Assembly: GCF_000972385.1 (NCBI RefSeq) | Contig: NZ_JXTE01000029.1 | Location: forward strand, 62,001-126,000 | From: Streptomyces sp. WM6386 | Lineage (GTDB): Bacteria > Actinomycetota > Actinomycetes > Streptomycetales > Streptomycetaceae | Direction: 5' to 3' | DNA length: 64,000 nucleotides | In this document: positions 1 to 10,300 of the stretch, in pieces | Position numbering within the stretch: the first letter of the stretch is position 1 | Layout of the letters: each line of letters opens with the position of its first letter | Translations under genes and position numbers: made by a program | The notes under the pieces: generated by a model | Told to the model about the DNA's origin: nothing | The model's input: the letters and a program-made list of their open reading frames with translations, nothing else | Database searches by the model: none

Positions 1-864
1 GAACGTGGTGTTGTCGTAGCCGGCCACCGAGAGGTCGCCGGGCACCGACAGTCCGGCCTCGGCGACCGCCTCCAGCACACCCATGGCCACGATGTCCGCC
101 CCGGCGAAGACGGCCGTGGGCCGGACCGGACGGGCCAGCAGTTCCCGCGCGCCCCGGTAGCCGCCCTCCTGGGTGTAGCTGGTGGAGATCACGTCGATCC
201 ACTCCTCCAGCCCCTGCTTCCGCATCGCCTGGCGATAGCCGTCCGCGCGCCGGGCGTTGGGCATCTCGGTGAGGCGTGTCGGGTCGGTCTCGTGGTGTTC
301 GATGTGGGCGATCCGGCGATGCCCGAGCGCGGCGAAGTGGCCGACGATCAGGGCCGCACCCTCGACGTCGTCGTCGGCCACGGTGTCGTACGCCGAAGAG
401 GATCCGTGCCGGCCCACGACGACGGTCGGCACCGCGGTGCCGACGCGCTCCAGATGGGCACGTGAGGACACCGGGGCGACCAGGATGATGCCGTCCATGC
501 CGCGGTCGATCATCGCCTCGGTGACGCGGGCCTCGGCCTTCTCCCCGTTGCATCCCGGACCCAGGAACACCTGGTACTCGGTGTCCTCCAGCGAGGCGGT
601 GATGCCGTCGAGGATCTCGGGGAAGAACGGGTTGCGGATGTCGGGCAGCATCACGCCGATCGTGTAGGTCTGCCCGCGCAGGCCCCGGGCGCCCGCATGA
701 GGGCGATAGCCCAGCTCGTCGATCGCCCGGCGCACCTTCGCGCGCATCTCGGGGCTCGCCCCGTACGCGTTGCGCAGCACCTTGGACACTGCGGTGGTCG
801 ACACCTGGGCGTGACGGGCGACGTCGACGATGGTGACCCTGCGACGCGGTGCTGGCGGCTCCAT
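1..864 (-). CDS. LacI-family transcriptional regulator, C-terminus beyond left edge
   Basis: The 288 codons present encode a LacI/GalR repressor; the gene runs off the left edge after the motif GYDNTTF. The N-terminus has the LacI helix-turn-helix (VTIVDVARHAQVSTTAVSKV, about residues 10-29) and the hinge-helix pattern ending in LGYRPHAGARGLRG. The periplasmic-binding-protein-like domain follows, beginning YTIGVMLPDIRNPFF. The ATG at 864 starts MEPPAPRRRV; no purine-rich ribosome site is obvious. It is divergent from a sugar ABC transporter and two alpha-L-rhamnosidases, so it probably represses that operon and responds to rhamnose or a rhamnoside (inference). A palindrome with an AACGTT core at 883-894 lies just upstream of its own start and would allow autoregulation. 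Family assignment is secure; the effector is not visible. Confidence 0.93.
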   Translation of the reverse strand, partial: MEPPAPRRRVTIVDVARHAQVSTTAVSKVLRNAYGASPEMRAKVRRAIDELGYRPHAGARGLRGQTYTIGVMLPDIRNPFFPEILDGITASLEDTEYQVFLGPGCNGEKAEARVTEAMIDRGMDGIILVAPVSSRAHLERVGTAVPTVVVGRHGSSSAYDTVADDDVEGAALIVGHFAALGHRRIAHIEHHETDPTRLTEMPNARRADGYRQAMRKQGLEEWIDVISTSYTQEGGYRGARELLARPVRPTAVFAGADIVAMGVLEAVAEAGLSVPGDLSVAGYDNTTF

Positions 865-882
865 CCGGTCCTTGCCTCTCCG

Positions 883-894
883 GGAAACGTTGCC
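883..894. promoter_or_regulatory. Putative LacI operator O1, near the regulator start
   Basis: GGAAACGTTGCC matches the palindrome GGNAACGTTNCC, with the central CG typical of LacI-family operators. It lies about 19 bp upstream of the regulator's ATG, so binding there would affect the regulator's own promoter. Site use is inferred from sequence only. Confidence 0.5.
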
Positions 895-1029
895 GCCGAG
901 TGTAGGGCGGATTCCCGGTTTCAAGAGCGTCTTCGGCGAGGGCTCTCGCCTTCGTCGCCGTAACAAAGGCGCAGTGTGCGCGGCATCTTGACGTCGCGGG
1001 GGAGGCTCTTTAGGGTCTGGCACACCCTT

Positions 1030-1045
1030 TGGGCAACGTTACCCA
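1030..1045. promoter_or_regulatory. Putative LacI operator O2, mid-intergenic
   Basis: TGGGCAACGTTACCCA is a 16-bp palindrome with a single mismatched symmetric pair and the same AACGTT core as the other two sites. It lies 85 bp upstream of the first permease start, where promoter elements of the transporter operon would be expected. Confidence 0.6.
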
Positions 1046-1101
1046 CACACACCAGGAACCCCATGGCGTCCGACCGGTGCAGAACCGTTCAACGATCCGC
1101 G

Positions 1102-1113
1102 TGAAACGTTTCA
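1102..1113. promoter_or_regulatory. Putative LacI operator O3, next to the permease ribosome site
   Basis: TGAAACGTTTCA is a perfect 12-bp palindrome with the central CG of LacI-family operators. It is followed at once by the ribosome site AGAAAGGGGG (1114-1123) of the first permease gene. A repressor bound here would block transcription just past the start point. Confidence 0.65.
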
Positions 1114-1129
1114 AGAAAGGGGGTTGCAG

Positions 1130-2077
1130 ATGGCTCTCGCCCCGCAGGAGCAGCTCCCGGACCCCGACCGGCACACCGGCACCGCGACGGCTCCACGCAT
1201 CCGACGGCCGCGTGCCGGACCGCCGTGGTGGTTCGCGCTGCCCGCGATACTGCTGTTCGCCTTCGTGGTCCTGGTGCCGAGTGCTCGCGGCGTCTATTAC
1301 GCCTTCACCGACTGGGACGGCCTCGATCCCGACTTCGCGTTCGTCGGCCTGGACAACTTCACCGCCATGCTCAGCGACTCGGACGCCACCCAGGCCATCT
1401 GGCACACGCTGCTGATCGCCGTGTCGATCACGGTCGTCCAGAACGCCGTGGGCCTGCTGCTGGCGCTGGGGGTCAACTCGGCCATCAAGTCCCGCAATGC
1501 GCTCCGGGTGTTCCTGTTCGCTCCGGCCGTGATCACGCCGATCGTCACCGCCTACCTCTGGCGCAACCTGCTGGGACCCGACGGCGCGGTCAACAGCGCG
1601 CTGGGCGCGGTCGGACTCGACGGCTCGCGGCAGGACTGGCTGGGCAGTCCGCGGCTCGCCCTGTGGTCGGTGATCGGGGTGATCGTCTGGCAGTACGCGG
1701 GTTACTCGATGGTCATCTTCCTGGCCGGACTCCAGTCCGTACCCAAGGAGATCCACGAGGCGGCCGCCATCGACGGCGCGGGCCCGGTGCGCCGCTTCTG
1801 GTCGGTCACCCGCCCGCTGCTCGCCCCGGCCCTCACCATCAACCTGATGCTGTCGATCATCGGCGGTATCAAACTCTTCGACCAGGTCTACGCGTTGACG
1901 GGCGGCGGCCCCGGCCACGCGACCGACACCCTCTCCACCCTGATCTACAAGGACGCCTTCACACTCGGCGAGTTCGGCTACAGCATCGCCCTCGCGGTCG
2001 TCCTCACGATCATCGTGGCGGTCGTCTCGACCGGTCAGTACCTCGTGCTGTCCCGCAACGAGAGGACCATGACATGA
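1130..2077 (+). CDS. Carbohydrate ABC transporter permease, MalF type
   Basis: This is an inner-membrane subunit of a CUT1-type sugar importer, 315 aa. It has six or so hydrophobic segments; the first is near residues 28-50 (WWFALPAILLFAFVVLVPSA). The cytoplasmic EAA loop reads EIHEAAAIDGAGPVRRFW around residues 205-222 and contacts the ATPase. The ATG at 1130 was chosen over an in-frame TTG at 1124 because the ribosome site GAAAGGGGG ends 6 nt before the ATG. The stop overlaps the next permease by 4 bp (ATGA), indicating translational coupling. No ATPase gene is in the locus; Streptomyces CUT1 importers commonly share the MsiK ATPase encoded elsewhere (family knowledge). The substrate is probably a rhamnose-containing sugar, judged from the downstream rhamnosidases (inference). 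Confidence 0.93.
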   Translation: MALAPQEQLPDPDRHTGTATAPRIRRPRAGPPWWFALPAILLFAFVVLVPSARGVYYAFTDWDGLDPDFAFVGLDNFTAMLSDSDATQAIWHTLLIAVSITVVQNAVGLLLALGVNSAIKSRNALRVFLFAPAVITPIVTAYLWRNLLGPDGAVNSALGAVGLDGSRQDWLGSPRLALWSVIGVIVWQYAGYSMVIFLAGLQSVPKEIHEAAAIDGAGPVRRFWSVTRPLLAPALTINLMLSIIGGIKLFDQVYALTGGGPGHATDTLSTLIYKDAFTLGEFGYSIALAVVLTIIVAVVSTGQYLVLSRNERTMT

Positions 2078-2895
2078 TCCGCTACCGCCGCCGCACCCTC
2101 GCGCTGGAACTGGCGATGATCGCCGCCGCCCTGGTCGTCGGCTTCCCGGTGTACGTCCTGGTCAACATGGCCCTGCGACCGGCGTCGGACACCTCCTCGC
2201 CGATCAGCCCGACCGCCTCGCCCACCCTGGACAACTTCTCGCAGGCCTGGCAACAGGGCGCGCTCGGCGGTGCGTTGGCCAACAGCGTGCTGGTGACGGC
2301 GTGCAGCGTCGCCATCGTGCTGGCCGTCTCCTCGCTCGCGGCGTACCCGCTGGCCCGCGTGGCGGCCCGCTGGTCGCGAGGCACGTATCTGCTGTTCCTC
2401 CTGGGCCTGGTCCTGCCCTTCCAACTGGCCGCGCTGCCGCTGTACCAGACCATGCGCGACATGGGACTCCTCGGCACCCCCTGGGCCCTGGTCCTCTTCT
2501 ACTCCGGCCTCCAGGTGCCGTTCACCGTCTTCCTCTACGTCGGCTTCCTGCGCGCCCTGCCCCGGGACTTCGAGGACGCAGCCCTGATCGACGGCTGCAC
2601 ACCGCTCCAGGGCTTCCGCTACATCGTCCTGCCGATGCTCAAACCGATCACGGTGACCGCCCTCGTGCTCAACACGGTCGCCGTCTGGAACGACTTCTTC
2701 ACCCCGCTGCTGTACCTCAGCGGCAGCGCCCAGCAGACCCTGCCGGTCGCCATCGCCGGGTTCGTCGGCCAGTACGTCACCGACTGGAACCTCATCTTCG
2801 CCGCACTGGTGATCAGCATCCTGCCCGTCCTGCTCGTCTACTTCCTGCTCCAGCGCAGCATCATCAACGGCTTCGCGGGCGGGCTGCGCGGATGA
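2074..2895 (+). CDS. Carbohydrate ABC transporter permease, MalG type
   Basis: This is the second membrane subunit of the importer, 273 aa. It carries a first transmembrane segment near residues 10-32 (LELAMIAAALVVGFPVYVLV). The MalG-type EAA loop reads DFEDAALIDGCTPLQGF near residues 167-183. The C-terminus QRSIINGFAGGLRG is the usual MalG ending. It begins inside the stop of the upstream permease (ATGA at 2074-2077), so the two are co-translated. It works with the MalF-type partner and the lipoprotein binding protein that follows 55 bp downstream. Confidence 0.93.
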   Translation: MIRYRRRTLALELAMIAAALVVGFPVYVLVNMALRPASDTSSPISPTASPTLDNFSQAWQQGALGGALANSVLVTACSVAIVLAVSSLAAYPLARVAARWSRGTYLLFLLGLVLPFQLAALPLYQTMRDMGLLGTPWALVLFYSGLQVPFTVFLYVGFLRALPRDFEDAALIDGCTPLQGFRYIVLPMLKPITVTALVLNTVAVWNDFFTPLLYLSGSAQQTLPVAIAGFVGQYVTDWNLIFAALVISILPVLLVYFLLQRSIINGFAGGLRG

Positions 2896-2950
2896 CACCC
2901 GAGGTCCACCCGTCACCGAGGCCCGGTGGCTCTTCCCCGAGGGGGACATC

Positions 2951-4216
2951 ATGAAGACACGCACACTGCCGGTACTGATCGCCGCGTTGACGGCCGGCGC
3001 CCTGCTGGCCGCCTGTAGCGGCGGCACCAAGGCCGGGGGATCCGGCGGCGGTTCGAAGACGCTGACGCTGGCCTCGGTCGACCAGGGTTCCGTCGAGGAC
3101 GTCGTCAAGGCGTTCGAGAAGGCCAATCCGGGTGTCAAGGTCCGCTACACCACCAGCGGCGCCGACCAGTACCAGCAGCAGATCCGCACCCAGCTGTCCT
3201 CGGGCACCGCACCCGACGTGATGTCGGTCTGGCCCGGCAACGGCAACCCCGGCGCCACCCACGTCCTGGCCGAGCCCGGCTATCTGCGCGACCTGTCGGA
3301 CCAGCCCTGGGCCGCCAAGATGCCCGACGCGATCAAGAGCGTCGCCCAGTACGAGGGCAAGACGTACAACGCGATCTTCGGGCAGAACGGCATCGGCGCG
3401 GTCTACAACCAGCAGGCCATGGCGAAGGCCGGCCTCACCCCACCCGACACCTGGACCGGCCTGCTGGCCTTCTGCAAGGCAGCGAAGGACAAGGGGACCC
3501 CGGCTTTCGCCCTGGGCAACCAGGACAACTGGGTGACCCAGCTCGTCCTGTACGCGCTGGTCGCCACCACCGTCTACGGCCCCGACCGTGACTTCGACCA
3601 GAAGATGCGGTCCGGCGAGGCCACCTTCGCCAAGTCGCAGTGGACCACCGCCCTGGACAAGTACCTGACGATGGAGAAGAACGGCTGCTTCCAGAAGAAT
3701 CCGCTGGGCACCAACTACGAAGCCAGCCAGGCCCTCGCAGCCACCGGCAAGACCCTCGGCATCATCCAGGGCAACTGGGTGATCGCCCTCCTGAAGGGCA
3801 AGAACCCGCAGGGCACGTTCACGCTCAAGGCGCTGCCGGCCACCGACGACCCGTCCCGGACCCTCATCCCGGCCGCCGCGGGCGCCGGCTACGGCGTCAA
3901 CGCCAAGGCGAAGAACACGGAACTCGCCCTGAAGTTCGTGGACTTCGTGATGTCGCCCGAGGGCATGAACCTGTTCGTCAAGAAGCAGGGCGGCCTGCCC
4001 AGCCTTCCGGACACGGGATATGCGGCGGACCCGGCCCTGGCCGAACTGTCCACGTTCATCACCTCCAACCGCACCGTGCCGTTCATGGACCAGCTCTGGC
4101 CCAACGCCAAGGTCCAGCAGACCATGCTCGCCGGCCTCCAGGAGATCTTCAGCGGCCAGTCCACCCCCGACAAGCTCCTCGACGAGATGGACACCGACTA
4201 CAAGGCCGGGAGCTGA
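2951..4216 (+). CDS. Extracellular sugar-binding lipoprotein of the ABC importer
   Basis: 421 aa. The N-terminus is a lipoprotein signal peptide with lipobox LLAAC (Cys at about residue 22), so the mature protein is anchored to the outer face of the membrane. The body is a family-1 solute-binding protein: a TLTLASVDQGSVEDVVKAFE-type first strand and helix, SGTAPDVMSVWPG, and late helices such as ELALKFVDFVMSPEGMNLF. The ATG at 2951 follows a GGGGG tract. It is in an operon with two permeases and two rhamnosidases, and only 2 bp separate its stop from the first rhamnosidase start. The ligand is inferred to be an alpha-L-rhamnose-containing oligosaccharide or glycoside. Confidence 0.94.
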   Translation: MKTRTLPVLIAALTAGALLAACSGGTKAGGSGGGSKTLTLASVDQGSVEDVVKAFEKANPGVKVRYTTSGADQYQQQIRTQLSSGTAPDVMSVWPGNGNPGATHVLAEPGYLRDLSDQPWAAKMPDAIKSVAQYEGKTYNAIFGQNGIGAVYNQQAMAKAGLTPPDTWTGLLAFCKAAKDKGTPAFALGNQDNWVTQLVLYALVATTVYGPDRDFDQKMRSGEATFAKSQWTTALDKYLTMEKNGCFQKNPLGTNYEASQALAATGKTLGIIQGNWVIALLKGKNPQGTFTLKALPATDDPSRTLIPAAAGAGYGVNAKAKNTELALKFVDFVMSPEGMNLFVKKQGGLPSLPDTGYAADPALAELSTFITSNRTVPFMDQLWPNAKVQQTMLAGLQEIFSGQSTPDKLLDEMDTDYKAGS

Positions 4217-4218
4217 CC

Positions 4219-7200
4219 ATGAGCGACATCGTGAGGGGCACCTTGAGCCGTAGACAGATGGTCGGCACCATGGCGGTCTCCGCGGCGGGACTGGCCGTCT
4301 CGCCCGCGCAGAAGGCCTACGCCGACGAGGAGGACCACGGACACGGAGCCAGGGTCACCGGTCTGGCCGTGGACGGCCGTGAGGACGAGCCGCTCGGTGT
4401 CGACGACCCCGCCCCGGGACTGAGCTGGCGGGTGGTGGGAGCCGGAGCGGGATGGACGCAGTCCGCCTACCGCATTCGCGCCGCGCGCACGGAGGCGGAC
4501 CTCGACCGGGGCCGTCCGCTGTGGGACAGCGGCAAGGTCCACTCCTCGGCCCAGACCGATGTCCTGTGGCGCGGACCCGCGTCGGCCTCGCGCGAGCGGG
4601 TGGTCTGGCAGGTACGGGTGTGGAGCACCGACGGCGACGCGACACCGTGGAGCCGGCCCGCCTCGTGGGAGACGGGCCTCCTCAAGCGCTCCGACTGGGG
4701 CGGGGCCCGCTGGATCGAGTACCCGGGCCGCACCGTCGACCAGCCGCTGCCCGTGTTCGCCCGCGCCTTCCGCACCGACGGACGGGTCGTCAGGGCGAGG
4801 CTGTACCTGTCGGGCGCAGGACTGCACGTGGCCCGGCTCAACGACCGTCCCGTCACCGATGAGGTGCTCGCCCCGGGCAACTCCAACTACCAGCTCTCCA
4901 CCGAGTACCGGGTCCACGACGTCACGCATCTGCTCCGCCCCGGCGACAACACCCTCGGCGTCGAACTCGGCCACGGCACAGCGCTGGTGACCCGCTCCGT
5001 CACCAACCCCGCGACCGGCCGTACCGCCCCGTACAGCTGGTGGCAGAGCCAGTTCAAGGGCAGCGGCACCCTTGTCGCGCCCGCCGAGCGTGGCGCCACC
5101 ACCGTGCGGGTGAGCAGCGTGGCCAACTACCACGTCGGCGGCACCGTCGACATCGACACCGGCGACGGCGGCGAGCGCCTGGAATCACGCACCATCACCG
5201 CGATCGGCACCACCGACATCACCTTCCACCCCGGCCTCGCCTCGGCACACGCGAGCGGGGCCGCCGTCTCCGCCTCGGGCAACTCCCTCGCGAGCACCGA
5301 CCCGAGCGCGGGTGCCGCCGTCTCCCCGCGGCTGATCGCCCGCCTGGAACTCACCAAGGCCGACGGCACGGTCCAGAGCGTCGTCAGTGACCGCTCCTGG
5401 AGAGCGGCTCTCGGTCCGACCGTCGTCGCCAACTGGTACTCCGGATCCGACCACGACGCCCGCCGTGAACAGCCCGCCTGGACCGCCCCCGGCGCCGACC
5501 TCGGTGACTCGGCGAAGCGGCGCGACGGTACGGCCGTGGGCTGGGTCGACGCCGGCATCGCCCCGCCGCCCAACCTCACCACCGAACTGGTCTGGCGGGT
5601 CGCCGAGCCGCTCAGGGTCCTCGACCGGCTCCGCCCGGTCGGCGTCACCCAGCCCCAACCGGGCGTGTGGGTCTTCGACTTCGGCCAGAACTTCGCCGGA
5701 TGGCCACTGCTCCGGCTCGACGGCCCGCTTCCCGCCGGCACCACCGTCAAGCTGTATCCCGCCGAGTCGCTCAACGCCGACGGCACCGTCAACCAGGCGT
5801 CGATCATGGGCGGCGGAGCCGCTCGCGGGACCGACGTCTTCGCCACCTACACGACGTACGGCGACCGGCGAGGCGAGCGGTGGCATCCGCGGTTCCACTA
5901 CTTCGGCATGCAGTGGCTCCAGGTGACCGGCCTGCCCGAGGGCTACGTACCGAGCCAGGACACCGTGACCGGCCTGCAGATCCACGCGGACGTGCCGCAG
6001 GCCGGTACCGTGCGGACCTCCGACGAGCGGATCAACCGCGTTCACCGCATGGCCCGTTACTCGATCATGAGCAACACCATGTCCACGTTCACGGACTGCC
6101 CCGGCCGCGAGAAACTCGCCTACCCCGCCGACTACGTCCAGCCCTTCGGCTCCCTTCACCGCTCGTTCGGATACGAGGCCTACCTGCGCACCATGCAGCG
6201 CCACCTCGCGGAGGGCCAGTCCAGGGCCGGCGACAACGTCGGCAACGTGGCGCTCAAGGCCCCGGTGTACGACTGGGGTTACACCGGCCGGTTCGGCGAC
6301 GAGATCAACTGGGGCAACGGCATCGTCCTCGTGCCGTGGCTGCTGTACGAGACGTACGGCGACACCCGGACGATGAGCCGCTACTACCCGCAGATGCAGG
6401 CCTTCCTCACCTACATCAGGACCAAGAAGGCCGGCACCGGCGCGGACGCCCACCTCGTCGACGCGGCGCTCGCCGACTGGATCGCCAGTGAGAACACCTC
6501 GGGCCGCATCACCGGGACCTGGGGCTATCACCAGATCGCCGACCGGATGGCCCGGATGGCGGCGTTGATCGGACGTAGCGCCGATGCGGCCGGGTACCGC
6601 AACCTGGCCTCCCACATCAAGGACGCCTTCAACGACGCCTTCTACCACCCGGAGTCGGGCCGCTACACCGACGGCACCACCGGGGCGACCCAGGCCGCGC
6701 AGGCGCTCGCGCTCGACGAGGGCCTGGTGCCCGAGGGCGAACGCGGGAAGGTCCTGGGCGCGCTGGTCGAACTCGTCCATGCCCACCGGCCGTTCGGCGG
6801 CGGACCGCACTTCAGCGGCGGCACCATCGGCCTCGCCGCGATCGTGCGTGCCCTGCACGCGGGCGGCCGCGACGACGTCCTGTGGGAGGTCCTCCAAGAG
6901 GACACCCGGCCGGGCTACGGCTACTTCATGGCCCCCACCACCGCCAACCCGGGCGGCCTGACGACCGTTCCCGAGCAGTGGGACATGGGCAATTCCAAGA
7001 ACCACATGATCCTGCTGCAGATCGAGGAGTGGTTCCACAGCGGCCTGGTCGGCATCCGGCAGGCGCTCGGCAAGGCCGGCTATCGCGAACTCGTGATCGA
7101 CCCCCGCCCCGTCGGCGATCTCACCCACGCCGAAGGTGACTACCGCACCCCGTACGGCGTGGTGTCCGCGCGGTGGACCCGCAAGAACGGCCGCTTCCGC

Positions 7201-7338
7201 CTCGACGTGGAACTCCCGCCGAACACCACGGCCGAGATCCGGATGCCCACGGACGACCCCACACCCCATGTCGTCGGCTCGGGACGGCACACCTTCACCA
7301 CCAGCGACGTCCGCGACACCGAAAGGACCAGGGCGTGA
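4219..7338 (+). CDS. Tat-exported alpha-L-rhamnosidase (GH78) with an inserted beta-rich module
   Basis: 1039 aa. The enzyme hydrolyses terminal alpha-L-rhamnosyl linkages. The N-terminus has a twin-arginine signal (SRRQMVG, residues 10-16, then AVSAAGLAVSPA). GH78 order follows: a fibronectin-like N-domain (GLAVDGREDEPLGVDDPAPG), the Bac_rhamnosid_N sandwich, a beta domain containing FDFGQNFAGW, and the (alpha/alpha)6 catalytic barrel. The catalytic signature DCPGREKLAYPADY lies near residue 627. About residues 282-355 form an inserted module rich in Val, Thr and Gly (VRVSSVANYHVGGTVDIDTG) inside the N-domain. The gene begins 2 bp after the binding-protein stop, and its own stop overlaps the next gene by 4 bp. 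The second rhamnosidase has a more canonical active-site motif, so substrate preferences probably differ. Confidence 0.94.
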   Translation: MSDIVRGTLSRRQMVGTMAVSAAGLAVSPAQKAYADEEDHGHGARVTGLAVDGREDEPLGVDDPAPGLSWRVVGAGAGWTQSAYRIRAARTEADLDRGRPLWDSGKVHSSAQTDVLWRGPASASRERVVWQVRVWSTDGDATPWSRPASWETGLLKRSDWGGARWIEYPGRTVDQPLPVFARAFRTDGRVVRARLYLSGAGLHVARLNDRPVTDEVLAPGNSNYQLSTEYRVHDVTHLLRPGDNTLGVELGHGTALVTRSVTNPATGRTAPYSWWQSQFKGSGTLVAPAERGATTVRVSSVANYHVGGTVDIDTGDGGERLESRTITAIGTTDITFHPGLASAHASGAAVSASGNSLASTDPSAGAAVSPRLIARLELTKADGTVQSVVSDRSWRAALGPTVVANWYSGSDHDARREQPAWTAPGADLGDSAKRRDGTAVGWVDAGIAPPPNLTTELVWRVAEPLRVLDRLRPVGVTQPQPGVWVFDFGQNFAGWPLLRLDGPLPAGTTVKLYPAESLNADGTVNQASIMGGGAARGTDVFATYTTYGDRRGERWHPRFHYFGMQWLQVTGLPEGYVPSQDTVTGLQIHADVPQAGTVRTSDERINRVHRMARYSIMSNTMSTFTDCPGREKLAYPADYVQPFGSLHRSFGYEAYLRTMQRHLAEGQSRAGDNVGNVALKAPVYDWGYTGRFGDEINWGNGIVLVPWLLYETYGDTRTMSRYYPQMQAFLTYIRTKKAGTGADAHLVDAALADWIASENTSGRITGTWGYHQIADRMARMAALIGRSADAAGYRNLASHIKDAFNDAFYHPESGRYTDGTTGATQAAQALALDEGLVPEGERGKVLGALVELVHAHRPFGGGPHFSGGTIGLAAIVRALHAGGRDDVLWEVLQEDTRPGYGYFMAPTTANPGGLTTVPEQWDMGNSKNHMILLQIEEWFHSGLVGIRQALGKAGYRELVIDPRPVGDLTHAEGDYRTPYGVVSARWTRKNGRFRLDVELPPNTTAEIRMPTDDPTPHVVGSGRHTFTTSDVRDTERTRA

Positions 7339-10300
7339 GCCATGTACGTCGTCGAACAGTGCTCGCCGCGACCGCCGGCGCCATGTCGACAGGGCCCGGC
7401 CTCATGACAGCCGGGACCGGCGTGGCGGCGGAAGCCTCCCGTCATGCGCAGCGCGGCCCGGTGTCGGGGCTGACCCTGGAACACCGCACCGACCCCCTTG
7501 GCATGGACGCGAGCAGGCCGCGCTTCGGGTGGCGTACGCGGTCCGCGACCCGAGGGTGGAGCCAGGGGGCGTACCAGATCCTCCTCGCGACCTCCCCGGA
7601 CCGGCTGACCTCTTCCCGTGCCGACGTCTGGAACAGCGGACGGGTCCGGTCCTGCGACTCCGTCGCTGTCCGGTACGACGGCAAGCCGCTGCGTGCCTCG
7701 ACCCGCTACCACTGGACCGTCACCGTCTGGGACGCCGAGGGCCGCCCCGCGGGCACCGCCCCCGCGGCCTTCTTCGAGACCGGGCTCCTGAGCGCCGACG
7801 GCGCCACCGGCTGGGACGGGGCGCAGTGGATCGGGATGAAGGGGAGGACCCCCAACTCGCCCGGGGCGCCGATGCTGCGCAAGCAATCCGCCCTGGACAA
7901 GCGCATCCGTGAGGCCCGGCTGTACGTCTCGGCGCTCGGCGTGTACGAGGCCTACGTCAACGGGCGCCAGGTCACCGTCCCGCAGGACGGCGCCACCACG
8001 ACCGAACTGCTGCCCCCGGGCTCGACGAACTACGACGCGCGCGTCAACTACATGACCTACGACGTCACCGACCTCGTCACGCGCGAGCGGGCGCAGGCGA
8101 CGCTCGGTTTCGTCCTGGGCAATGGCTGGTACAACGGCCGTATATCCGACGGCAGTACCTACTACTCGCCGGACGGCAACGCCTTGGCCGTCAAGGCCAA
8201 GCTGCTGATCCGGTACGCCGACGGCACATCGCAGACGGTCGTCACCGGGACCGACGGCGGCTGGAAGGCCACCGACACGGGCCCTTACCGCGCCGACGAC
8301 ATCTACGACGGCCAGACCTACGACGCCCGCCGGGAGCTGCCGGGCTGGACGGCGCACGGATTCGACGACTCCGCCTGGTCGGACGTGGAGCGGGTCGCCT
8401 TCGACGACAAGTTCCCGCACGCGCAACTCCTCGCCTACCCCGGCGAGACCGCACGCTTCATGCACCGCTGGGACCGGCGACCGCGGTCGATCACCGTCGC
8501 CACAGGGGTGACCGGACAGGACGGCAGCCCCAACGGCAGGGGCCGCATCGTCGTGGATCCCGACCGCACGGTGACCGATCCCGCGAAGGCGTCCTCCGCC
8601 CCGGTCACGATCGGCAGGGGTGAGACAGCCGTCTTCGACCTCGGCCAGAACATGGTCGGCGTGGCCCGCTACAGCCTGCGGGGACCGGCCGGAGCCAAGG
8701 TCGAGTTCAGGTTCGGCGAGATGCTCAACGACGACAGCGCGGGCGCCGACGGCCCCGAGGGCTCCCTCTACCGGGCCAACCTCCGCAGCGCCAAGGCCAC
8801 CAGCACGTACATCCTCAAGGGCGACCGGCACGGCGAGACCCACCAGGACTCCCTGACCTTCTACGGCTTCCGCCATGTGTCCGTCACCACGACGGACACC
8901 GTCACGGTCACCGGTCTGACCGGCAAGGTCGCCACGTCCGCGATCCGCGAGACCGGCACCGTCACGACCAACGATCCCGATGTCAACCAGCTGGCGAGCA
9001 ACATCCGTTGGGGCCAGCGCGGCAACTACCTCTGGGTGCCCACCGACTGCCCGCAACGCGACGAACGCCTCGGCTGGACCGGCGACACCCAGGTCTTCGC
9101 CACGACCGGCCTGTACAACGTGGACGCCGGGGTCTTCCTCAGTCACTTCCAGGACACGGTCGTCGACTCCCAGGCCGTCTACGGTATGGACAAGGCCCAG
9201 TTCACCGGGGTCGCCCCCACCGGGCGTTACAACTTCCCCGGTGGCGGCAGCGGTTGGGCGGACGCCGGTGTCATCGTGCCGTGGACCGTGTGGCAGATGA
9301 CCGGTGACGCGACCGTCGTCAAGGACAACTGGCCGGCGATGACCCGCTACCTGGACTGGATCCAGGAGCAGACCGGCGACACCTACGCAGGGCAGGGCTC
9401 TCTCACCGGCGACTGGCTGGGACCGCAGAAGACCAGCGCCCAGATGATGAGCGACGTCTACTACGGCTACAGCACCCGGCTGATGGCACAGATGGCCCGC
9501 GCGATCGGCAGGACGGGCGAAGGGGAGACGTACGACCGGCTGTTCGCACGGATCAAGCAGGCGTTCATCGCCAAGTACCTGAGCACCGAGGGCGGCACGG
9601 TCACGGTCAGGTCCAGCCTCGGCGACGCCTCCCCGATCGAACCGGGCTCCGACCCCGATCAGAAGACGGAGGACGACAGCCAGACGGCCCTGCTCTGGGT
9701 CCTCAATCTCGGCTTCTACGAGACGGAGGCCCAACGCCGCACACTGGTCGCCCACCTCGCCGACAACATCGGCAACGACGCGGCCTACAAGGCCGCGCAC
9801 CCGAACAGCATCCGGGTCAGGTACGCCGAGAACACGCTGTCCGTCGGCTTCCTCGGCGTGAACGTCCTCGCCCCCGTCCTCACGGACGAGGGCCGCGCGG
9901 ACCTGGCGTACCGGCTGCTGCACCAGGACGCGCTGCCGTCCTGGCTGTTCTCGGTGAAGAACGGCGCCACCACCGTCTGGGAGCGTTGGAACTCCTACTC
10001 CGAGGAGGACGGGTTCGGCCCGGTCGGCATGAACTCCTTCAACCACTACGCCTACGGCGCGATCATGGAGTGGATGTACGCCTACATGGCCGGCATCGCC
10101 CGCGACCCCGACAGCCCCGGGTTCAAGCGCTTCCTGCTCCAGCCCCACATCGATCCGACGGGCCGGATCACACGGGTGTCGGGGGTGTACGAGTCCCCGT
10201 ACGGCGAGATCAGAAGCAAGTGGAGCGTCGACGGCGAGGGTCGGACGCTGGTCTACGACGCGGTCGTGCCCGCCAACAGCGAGGCGACCCTGCGCCTGCC

